A DNA stretch of 64,000 nucleotides, from assembly GCA_016713325.1 (NCBI GenBank), contig JADJPJ010000022.1, positions 1-64,000 on the forward strand, given 5' to 3'. This document shows positions 39,751 to 48,470 of the stretch, piece after piece (position 1 is the first letter of the stretch; every line of letters starts with the position of its first letter). The notes beneath the pieces are model-generated. The model had not been told where the DNA came from. It did no database searches and saw nothing but the letters and a program-made list of their open reading frames with translations. A program made the translations under genes and the position numbers. This DNA comes from Candidatus Flexifilum affinis. GTDB lineage: Bacteria > Chloroflexota > Anaerolineae > Aggregatilineales > Phototrophicaceae.

Positions 39751-40853
39751 CACTCGCCTCCCTTGTCCAGCCGCACGCGCGGGTCCAGCCAGGCGACGGC
39801 CAGGTCGGCCAGGATGTTCGAGGCCACCACCGCCACCGTGATCACCAGGAAGATCCCCTGCATGACCGTGTAGTCGCGCCCGCTGATGGCGATGTAAAGG
39901 TTGCGCCCCAGGCCGGGGTACTGGAACATTTCCTCGATGATCACGCTGCCGCCCACGATGAAGCCGACGCTGATCGCCAGTCGGGTGATCAGCGGCAGCA
40001 TCGCGTTGCGCCCCACATAGGTCGCCAGGATGCGCCGCTGCGGCAGGCCGCGCGCCTGCGCCACCGTGATGTAATCCTCGCCGAGCGTGCTGATCGTGCT
40101 GCTCTTCATCGCCAGGATCCACGTGCCGACCGACGACAGCGTGTAGATCAGGATCGGCATGAAGGCGTATTGCAGAATGCTGAGGACGTACTCCAGCGTC
40201 AGCCCCGGCGTGATCGTCGGGTCCACGCCGCCGCGCACCTGCCCGATCTTGAACCATTCGAGCTGCACGCCGAAGATCAGGATGATCAGCAGGGCAATAA
40301 TGTAGTCGGGGATGCCGGAGATGATCGACGCCAGGGTGGTGATCACGTTGTCGAACCAGCTCCCGCGCCAGTAGCCAATCGTCAGGCCGATCACGATGCC
40401 CAGCGTGAAGCTGATCACCAGCGCCAGCCCGATCGAGAACAGCGTCCACGGCAGGTAGCGCAGGAGCAGCTCGGCCACCGGCGTGCCGGTCTTGGTGATC
40501 GACATGCCCAGATCGCCCTGAACCAGGTCCGTGATGTAGTCGGTATATTGCAGCAGGGCGGGCCGATCGGGGTCGAAATTGAAGATCGTGGCTGCTGCCC
40601 GGACGGCGTCTTCATAGCTCAGCCCTTGCCGGTTCATCAGTTCGTCCACGCGAATCTCGAATGGATTGCCCGGCATCTGGCGGATCATGAAGAAGGTCAG
40701 CGTCATCACCGCCCAGATCGTCACCAGCCCCTGAAAGATGACTTTGAACCAGTAGCTGCGCCAGATGCGCCGCAGTCGGCCTCGTAGGGTCAGAGGGCGC
40801 GGCGCACCAGAGGTCGTTGCGTCAGAAGACCTTGCGGCGGGAATTGCGGTCAT
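39750..40853 (-). CDS. Oligopeptide ABC permease (DppB type)
   Basis: 367 residues. The first helix (VIFQGLVTIWAVMTLTFFMIRQMPGNPFE) carries the standard RxMPGxP motif. The EAA loop reads EDYITVAQARGLPQRRILATYVGRNAMLP, followed by GGSVIIEEMFQYPGLGR. ATG 40853 (MTAIPAARSS) is preferred: AGGAACC precedes it, and a longer start would add 22 atypical residues. Co-transcribed with the second permease through an ATGA overlap. Confidence 0.92.
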   Translation of the reverse strand: MTAIPAARSSDATTSGAPRPLTLRGRLRRIWRSYWFKVIFQGLVTIWAVMTLTFFMIRQMPGNPFEIRVDELMNRQGLSYEDAVRAAATIFNFDPDRPALLQYTDYITDLVQGDLGMSITKTGTPVAELLLRYLPWTLFSIGLALVISFTLGIVIGLTIGYWRGSWFDNVITTLASIISGIPDYIIALLIILIFGVQLEWFKIGQVRGGVDPTITPGLTLEYVLSILQYAFMPILIYTLSSVGTWILAMKSSTISTLGEDYITVAQARGLPQRRILATYVGRNAMLPLITRLAISVGFIVGGSVIIEEMFQYPGLGRNLYIAISGRDYTVMQGIFLVITVAVVASNILADLAVAWLDPRVRLDKGGE

Positions 40854-41542
40854 AACGGTTCCTATGAATTGGTTTCTATCGTTATCGCTCCCCTCCATAA
40901 ATTGAAGAGCAGCTCTCACTTCATCACACCCCGGACTCGCTACTGCGCGTCCGCCCTCATCACACGCCTCGTAAGGACTCGCTACTGCGCGTCCACCACC
41001 TCATCCACACGGTCGCCCAACGGCGCGCCCACCACTACGCCTCACCCACTCCGTAGGGACGCGCTTGCCTCCGCCACTCACCCTCTGTGGGGAGGGGTGA
41101 GGGGTCGCGCACCTCGCGCCTTCCCCCCCACCTCGTACGGTCGCCCAACGGGGCGTCCGCCACCTCACCCCCACGGTCGCCCAACGGGGCGCCAGCGTCG
41201 CCCTCATCACCCACCGTAGGGACGCGCAACGGCGCGCCAACCACCAGGCCTCCCCCCCCCCTGCGTGGGGAGGGGTCCAACGGGGCGTCCGCCACCTCAC
41301 CCACACGGTCGCCCCACCGCAGCCACCGTGTCGCCACCTCATCACCCACCGTAGGGACGCGCAACGGCGCGCCAACCACTACGGCCTCCCACCGCCGGTT
41401 CCCCAGGCGAGCTTGCTCGCACACCCGCTTGCGTGGGAGAGGGGGTCAGGGGGTGAGGGGTTTCGCGCGCCACTGCGCCCTCCTCCCACCTCCGGCTCCC
41501 CCTCTCCGGCACGGAGAGGGGGTTGGGGGGTGAGGTAAAACC
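40854..41542. repeat. Palindromic repeat cluster, no gene
   Basis: Four or more family B copies (near 40932, 40975, 41215 and 41350, loops TACT or AACG), several half-copies (CGGTCGCCCAACGG) and family A elements (about 41390-41460 and 41495-41537). The first of these has the extra hairpin GCGAGC-TT-GCTCGC at 41407-41420. The last family A copy lies at the 3' end of the binding-protein gene. Confidence 0.78.
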
Positions 41543-43302
41543 CTATCCCGCCGGACGCAGGGTCCCATCCAGGAACAGCGGCACGATGAACAGATCGCCG
41601 CCACTGCTCGCCGGGTTGGCATAAATCGGATCGCCATCGGCCGGCGCACCGGCAATCAGCGATTCGTTCAGCGGCATCACGCTCAGCATCTCATTCAGCG
41701 GCACATAGAACATCGTGTCGTTGATGACCTTGGCCACAAAATCGGCGCGGGCCAGCAGTTCGTCGGTATCCAGCGTCGAGCTGGAGTTGAGGATCAGCTC
41801 CTGAAGGTTGATCATCTCGCCGTCGTACTCGAACTCGAGGTCCAGGCCCCAGCCCGGCAGACCCTCAGCCAGTTCTGTGGTCCAGCGCAGGATCGCCGAG
41901 CGGAAGTTGTTGTAGGCGAACGGCGTGCCCGAACCCCAGCTCCACACGGTCAGGTCATAGTTGCCTTCGCGAATCGCCTGAGCGGCTTCCTGCCAGGGCA
42001 GCGCGCGCTCGGTGATGTCCCAACCGAAGTCGTTCAACTGCGCCGTCGCATCGCGCGCCGCGGCGGAGAAGTCGGCGAAGTCCGCCGGGAACGTGTACTC
42101 GAAGGTCAGGGTGTTGCCATTGGCGTCGGCCCACTTGCCATCGGCGTTGCGGCTGTAGCCGGCCGCCGCCATGTATTCCTCAGCCTTCGCCAGGTCGTAG
42201 CCGTACTGATCCAGCGCGGCCACACCCTCTTCGCTCAGCAGCGCCGGGGTCAGCGCGTCGAGAATGCCGGAGTAGTAGGTGATCTTCGAAGCGCCCAGAC
42301 CGTTGGTCAGCAGCGCGCTCTGTTCGCCATTGATGGCATGAGCGACGGCCTTGCGCAGGTTCACGTCCTGGAAGACCGGGTTGGCGAAGTTGAAGTACAG
42401 ACCGGGGCCGTAGCCCAGCGGCACGGAGACAAGGCGGATGCCCTCGTCGACGAAGGCCTGAAGCGTCGCCGGCGGGTAGACGTTGGTCGCATAGGCGATC
42501 TCACCGCTCAGCACCAGCGGCGTCGACACCTCGGTCTCGCCTGCCCACAGCTTGATCTCGCCAAACTGCACGCTGTCCGAATACAGGCTGTTCGGCTGCC
42601 AGTGCAGCGTCATGAACGCCTCGCCGACGTCGTCGAGCGAGTAGGTGAACGGACCGCTGGCGATCAGTTCCTCGGGTTTGTATTCGGCAATGACCGTCGC
42701 CAGATCGATCCATTCCTGGTCTTCACTGGTCTTGCCATCGGCAACAACGGCGCGCGCCTGCTCGGCCAGCTCGGCGTAGTTCGCGCTGGCAGTCACGTAC
42801 TGCTTCAGGATCGTGCGCTCATTGCTGAGCGAGGCCTTGCCCTCCTGGAAGGTGAAGCGTACGGTGCGCTCATCGACGGCTTCCACGCTGGCGATGTTGG
42901 TCCAGATCGCCCAGCCCAGGATCGCCCGACGTCGAACGTGTCGACCACATCCTGCGACGTGACCGGCTCGCCATTCGACCACAGCGCGCCTTCCTTAAGG
43001 GTGTATTCGTAGGCGGTGTCGCCGTCCACGAAGCCCCACGACTCGGCCAGCAGCGGGACATATTCGCTCGTCGCAAACATGTACATGGCCGGCGGCAGCT
43101 CGACAAAATGCCGGTAGATGGGCGCGCCCAGGTTCGAATCAAGTCCGCCCGTCGCGAAGCTGTTCAGAGTATGGGTTCCGGGCGCGGTGTAGGGCCATGT
43201 GCCCAGCCACACCCCTTCGGGCGCGTCCTGCGCTGCGGCCGGCAGCACCATCACGCCCAGGGTCAAAAGTATTACCAAGAACAACACGGAAAAACGCTTC
43301 AT
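41543..43302 (-). pseudogene. Peptide-binding protein of ABC transporter, one frameshift
   Basis: The signal peptide FSVLFLVILLTLGVMVLPAAA ends in AQDAPEG with no lipobox cysteine. The family 5 pattern follows: VPLLAESWGFVDGDTAYEYT, LKEGALWSNGEPVTSQDVVDTF. Near 42935 the frame shifts by one base and continues AILGWAIWTNIASVEAVDER, then FNFANPVFQDVNLRKAVAHA and AAGYSRNADGKWADANG to 41543. The repaired length (about 586 aa) is normal. It would bind peptides or muropeptides and pass them to the permeases. The single indel may be a sequencing error. It is the first gene of the transporter on this strand. Confidence 0.85.
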
Positions 43303-43465
43303 TTGTTTCTTCCTCCGAAAAACGCGCGTGGTCTAGTGTGGTATAGTCCACTCCAAAAACGAGTGTAACGCCCTGCACCAGCGGATGCAAGACTTGCACG
43401 GTATGATTGGCAAACTTTGTGCAGTTTGTTCAGCAACATGCCTGGATGCCTATCAGGAGCTTCCG

Positions 43466-44458
43466 ATGACACACCCCCTCCCCACCGAGACGCGCGCCGC
43501 CGTGATCCACCAGTACGAGCCGGGAATCGCGCATGTGACCGTCGAAACCTGGCTGGTGCAGCCGCCTGGCCACGGCGAAGTGCTGGTGCGCATCGCCGCC
43601 GCGCCCATCAACCCGTCCGATCTGGCTTTTCTCTCCGGCAACTACGGCGTGCGCAAGCCGCTGCCCTGCGTTCCCGGCTTCGAGGGGAGCGGTACGGTGA
43701 TTGCGGCGGGCGAGGGCGTCGATCCGGCGCTGGTCGGGCGGACGGTGGCCTGCTTCGGCGCGGATGGCGACGGGACGTGGATGGAAGTCTTGCGCACGCG
43801 GGCGTCCTCCTGCTTTCCCGTCGGCGAGGAGGTAGATGCGGAGGCCGCGGCGACGCTGCTGATCAACCCGTTGACGGCCTGGGCGCTGCTGGATCGCGCC
43901 GGCACCTCGATGGGGATCGCCCAGACGGCGGCGGCCTCTGCCCTCGGTCAAATGATCGCCCGGCTGGCGAACGAACGCGGCATCCCGGCGGTGCACGTGG
44001 TGCGGCGCGACTCTCAGGCGGAGCTGCTGTGGGCGCTCGGCGCGGAGCACGTGCTAAACAGCGAGACTGAAACGTTCGATCACGACTTTCGCGACCTGTG
44101 CCGCAAGCTGAACATCCGCGTCTGCTATGACGCGGTGGCCGGCGAACTGGGCGCGCGGTTGCTGCGCCTGATGCCCTCCGGCAGCCGGCTGATTGTCTAC
44201 GGCGGGCTAGGCGGCCACGGCGTGCAGGCGATGGTGGGCGATCTCATCTTTAAAAATAAGGCCGTCGAGGGCTTCTGGCTCTCCACCTGGATGCGCGACA
44301 CGACGGCGGCGGCGCGGGCCTGGGCGGCGGTGCGCGAAGGCGCTGAAGATCTGTTCCGCACGGAGGTGCGCGCCCGCTACCCGCTGGAGCGGATCGGCGA
44401 GGCGCTGGCCGACTACGCCGAGCAGATGAGCGGAGGCAAGGTACTGATCGTCCCGTAG
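43466..44458 (+). CDS. MDR-family quinone-oxidoreductase-like enzyme
   Basis: 330 residues, zinc-free medium-chain reductase. GHGEVLVRIAAAPINPSDLAFLSGNYG and LPCVPGFEGSGTVIAAGEG are typical of quinone oxidoreductase and enoyl reductase members. The cofactor region is less canonical (AQTAAASALGQMIARLANERG), but ALGAEHVLNSE and CYDAVAGELGARLL fit. CAGGAG precedes ATG 43466. The last 18 codons have a diverged second copy at 51126-51182, beyond the giant TPR gene. Confidence 0.88.
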   Translation: MTHPLPTETRAAVIHQYEPGIAHVTVETWLVQPPGHGEVLVRIAAAPINPSDLAFLSGNYGVRKPLPCVPGFEGSGTVIAAGEGVDPALVGRTVACFGADGDGTWMEVLRTRASSCFPVGEEVDAEAAATLLINPLTAWALLDRAGTSMGIAQTAAASALGQMIARLANERGIPAVHVVRRDSQAELLWALGAEHVLNSETETFDHDFRDLCRKLNIRVCYDAVAGELGARLLRLMPSGSRLIVYGGLGGHGVQAMVGDLIFKNKAVEGFWLSTWMRDTTAAARAWAAVREGAEDLFRTEVRARYPLERIGEALADYAEQMSGGKVLIVP

Positions 44459-44571
44459 ACGATCGGGTTGGTATCGCGAAATCTATACTTGTGTTATTCT
44501 ACCGGTGCTAATTTCTTTTCAATAACTAGTTCAGTCTATAAGTATGGAGCCTCTCCCTGAGGAGGTGTATT

Positions 44572-47370
44572 TTGGCGCGCCAGAACTCGGTTCCCCGTGT
44601 CACCAACCAACATGAGAAATTGTCATTTTCGACGACAAAACGAAGAATCAGGGAACACTGGCTTCGAAATATACTCCTCATAACAGTGCTGCTGACGGCT
44701 GGATGGATAGTCAGTCGATGGCTTGGACGCTGGATCAATTCCGCGGGCCTGCCAGACTTTGCGGCTGTAATCCCCACGCTACTCTGGACACTATGCGTTC
44801 TGCCTGTATTCGCATCCATCATCAATATTCGACGTTGGGACATGACGCACAGGCCGATCACTGATCGTGTCAAAATCGTGGAGCGAGGGAGCTATGTCTC
44901 CTTGCTTGCTCTTTCATTAACGGATCCGGATGTTCCGACCCTGGCGAGCGTACCCGTGAACAGTCTTTTGTTCCTGACGCTCACGATTATATGGGGGACT
45001 CTGGTCACTCGAGATACTCACAAACATCTGACACGGGTCGCCTATCTATCGTTTGCGTATATCGCGTTCATCTGGCTGATTGGTGTCTTTGTCATTAGCG
45101 ATACTCAGCCCGATGCCACGATAACGCTGTCCATTCAGGAGGTATTGACTCGCGTCCTTCATCTGACCACGCAAGGCCGCGATCTTCTTCATGGCATATT
45201 GCTGATCCTCGCTGCTCTACTTCTGGTTATGACCGCTCAAAACGCGGACATGCAGGACACAGTGTATCGTTTGCGTGCCTATTGGCGTCATTTCACCCGC
45301 CCGGTTCGTCATGAGCGCGACCGATCAAGGCACTTCCCTGCAAGCGCTGAAGAGAATGTCCTGAATCGATTGAGAGAGTTTGCGAGGCGGCTGCGATCGC
45401 TGGAAACTTTCACGATTTACCTGTCCATCGTGCTGATTTCCACGGCAGTCCTGTTCGGCATTGAATGGGTCCGTATCACGAATCTTGACTCTCAGGATAC
45501 TATCCCTGCTGTGCCGAGTACCTATACTCCTTTGATCGGCGCGCTGGTTTTGGCGGCGAGCTTTCTCCTCGTCATGGTTTCCGGTGGGGCGCTCGTCAAC
45601 GTCATTCGACGGCAACGCTACCTGATCCTTCCGCTACGCCCGTCGGATGAAAAGGACACTTCACTTGCTTCCCTGGCCGACTCGGCAACGCAATCGCTTG
45701 TCGAGCAGCTCCAGCGAATCGGCACACTGCTCAAGCTGCGCCAGGTCGAAAACGTCAGCGCAGGCACAAATGAAGTTATGTCCCTCTTCATCACCAGCGG
45801 ACAGGAACAGCAGTTTGTCACTGAACTGCAGAATCTTCTGAGCCTGGATTATGTCGCAGCGACCTCAACCGGCACGAGCCTGTGGTCGGCGGCCAGTCGA
45901 TTTCTGTTCACGCTGACCCGTTACTTTGCCGAAATTACCGTCTCTGGCACGGTCGAGCGCGATATGAACGGCGAGATCGAAATCGTCGTCGAGCTGGCGC
46001 GGCGAAACCGGATCATCCTGGTCACACGCAAAGCGCTGCCGCGCAGCGCTTCGGATACGTACGACGAAACGCAGCTTACCCCTGTGACCTACCAACTGGC
46101 AGCAGAAATCGTGCTGAAATTAGGGCAGGGCAGCCAGATTGCCTCCCGCGTGGAGTCCCTGGAATGTTTCCTCGACGGTCTGCTTGCCAGCAGCAATCGC
46201 AATTGGTGGCGTGCGATCGAGTCCTATCAGAAGGCTTCTGCCATCGAGGAAGCAGAACGCGGCAGCTATGGGATTGGTTACTACCACATCGGCTCTGCCC
46301 TGGTGCTGCAAGGGGAAATCGAGCAAGGCAAGCGTTATCTGGAGATGGCCGAAGCCCAGGGGCTGGCGCTGGCGGAACTCCCGTACATGCTGGCGCTGGT
46401 CGATCTCAGCATTTACTGGAACAAGCTGAATGAGGATGACGAACTAAAGAGGTTTGAACAAATCATTCGGAGATGTCGAATTGCGCAGCAACTGCGTCCG
46501 CGATTTGCGGAAGCTGCTCATCTGATGGGTGCGGCTTACTATCAGCGAGGCAAATTACGGACGCGGGAGCGCACCAAGATCTACGGTTCCGAAAGTTCAC
46601 AAGCTCCTAAAGACGGAGACATACGCGACGAAGATCGCAGCTACCGCATGGCGATCCAGTATCTTCGTCAGAGTCTTGCTCAGTTCGATCGCGCCTATCA
46701 CAGTCTCCAGAGTCTGCAACAGACTTCCTCAGATGAAGTGAGGACCGAAGTCTTGCGTCTTCTCCGTGAGCGCGTGACGGCGAAGCACCGACTGGCGGAC
46801 GCACTACGGGCCTCAGAACGCTATCCAGAAGCGGAAACTTATTATGACGATGTACTGAATGTCGTACCTGCTAACATCAGTACGCTGATCGATCTCTCCA
46901 AGACTTACTGTCTTTCGGGGAGCTGGCAGCGCGCCGACGAATTCATCCAACAACAAGTGATCACACTTCCCGAAGGTGAGTGGGACCCGCATGTTAACCT
47001 TCATGCGGGGTGGGCGCTTGCCGGCGGTGTTCTGGACGAGATCCGCATACTACTGAACGCCGCGGATACTGACAGAACGGGGCTATTTGTCGGCCCCCTG
47101 CAGCGGGTGATGATGCATCTGGATTTCGCGCTTTATCTTCGTCCCCAATATATGACGAGTTGGGAACAGACTGACTGGGTGAAATGCTACGCGGGAGCGA
47201 TGGACGAGTTCCCTCCTCGTGATGCATCTGCGCCTGACCCACTGACAGCTGATTACCATCAACCCATTCTGCCCGGAAGTGTTGAACTGCTGCATCTGCA
47301 GAAACTGTGGCTGGCATGGCGACAGGATGGTCGAGATTATTGTGACGAAGAGCGAATCTCCTCGCCCTGA
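44572..47370 (+). pseudogene. N-terminal half of a giant membrane-anchored TPR protein, cut by an IS3 element
   Basis: TTG 44572 follows GAGGAGGTG. The 932 residues begin with about seven membrane helices (near 32-52, 63-83, 127-146, 157-176, 205-222, 280-298, 320-340). A cytoplasmic region follows (FITSGQEQQFVTELQNLLSL; GEIEIVVELARRNRIILVT), then TPR-like helices from about 530 on (WWRAIESYQKASAIEEAERG; IEQGKRYLEMAEAQGLALAE). The stop TGA is the first three bases of the inserted element. Removing the element and one copy of its CCC target duplication continues the frame directly into 48474-51122. GC is visibly lower than in neighbouring genes. Family not recognised. Confidence 0.85.
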
Positions 47371-48470
47371 AGTGACCCCCGAAGGTTGGACACAGGGGTA
47401 AATGAAGTATCCTATGTCCAGAAGGGGATGAACGATGAGAAACCGACGGAAGTTCACAGCCGAGTTCAAAAGCCAGGTGGTGCTGCAGGTGCTGAGCGGC
47501 GAGGGACGATGGCAGAGATCTGCCGCGAGCATGAGTTGACGGCGCAGATGGTGAGCGACTGGAAAGCGCAGTTCCTGGCCGGGGCGGCGCAGGTATTCAG
47601 AAGGGAAAGCCAGAGCCGAGGAGCAGGCGCGGATCGCCGAGCTGGAGCGGATGGTCGGGAACTGACGATGCAGCTGGAGATAGCAAAAAGGCTTCGAGCT
47701 GCGGCTGGGACGTCGAGCGAAAACGGGAAACGGCGGAAGCTGCGCGAGGCGGAGTATCCGGTGGCGAGATCTGTGCGGTGGTGGGGTGGCGCAGCTACCA
47801 CAGGCAGCGCGAACAAGGGGCGTTCCGGGGGGGACGTCCCGACCTATGGCTATCGCCGCCTGACAGCGCTGCGACGGCAGGCTGGGCTGTGAACCACAAG
47901 CGGGTGGGGGCTGATGCAGGCGATGGGCTTGCGGCGGCGCAAGACACGCGACCAACAGCGACCATCCCTTTCCGCGCTATCCAACCTGGTGCGGCACGAG
48001 GAGGTCGCCATCCCGACGCGATCTGGCGGCGGATATCACCTACGTGCGCCTGGAGCAGGGCTTCGTGTTGCCGTCATCAGGATGTCTTCACGCGAGCGGT
48101 GCGCGGTTGGCAGCTGAGCGCTCGCTGGACGGCAGCTGACGCTACGGCGCTAAACGCGCGGCGCAAGGTTGCCCCTCATTCACCCGCGGCCCATGCCTGT
48201 CAGGACTACCCGGCCTGCTGAGCCAACGCCAGATCCAGATCAGTATGGCTGCCGTCGGCGCCCGAGGAAACGGCTTCGCTAGCGGCCATGCGGACGATTA
48301 AAGAGGAGGAGTCGTCCGCGGAGTACAGGACTTTCGATGCCTACCGGGGGTCGTCCTCCGTCCACCCGGCATCCACCCGCGTCGCTACCTGACGCCTGCC
48401 GAGTTCGACCATGGCGCCACCAGCAGTTCGGCGGTCAGTTAAGCACGTGTCCATCTCAGGGGTGCAGTCA
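47368..48470 (+). mobile_element. Degenerate IS3-family insertion sequence (1,103 bp) with CCC target duplication
   Basis: The left end TGAAGTGACCCCCGAAGG runs on into TTGGACAC; the right end, on the other strand, reads TGACTGCACCCCTGAGATGG then ACAC. These are imperfect inverted repeats. CCC flanks both sides (47365-47367 and 48471-48473), a 3-bp target duplication normal for IS3. Inside are OrfA (MRNRRKFTAEFKSQVVLQVL at 47434, then TMAEICREHELTAQMVSDWK in another frame) and OrfB pieces (YGYRRLTALRRQ; AMGLRRRKTRDQQRPSLS; ADITYVRLEQGFV; RYLTPAEF). Many frameshifts make it inactive, and it is shorter than a usual 1.2-1.5 kb IS3. Confidence 0.88.

Noticed and set aside
33435-41542. CRISPR-like look of repeated GC-rich hairpins
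   Set aside because: Copies differ in length and sequence, are palindromic throughout and have no regular unique spacers; no cas genes are present.
44459-44571. A textbook -35/-10 promoter before the giant TPR gene
   Set aside because: TATACT and TTG-containing hexamers are present in this AT-rich gap, but no pair has 16-18 base spacing.
47368-48470. A functional IS3 transposase
   Set aside because: OrfA and OrfB are broken by several indels, and the element is shorter than complete members.
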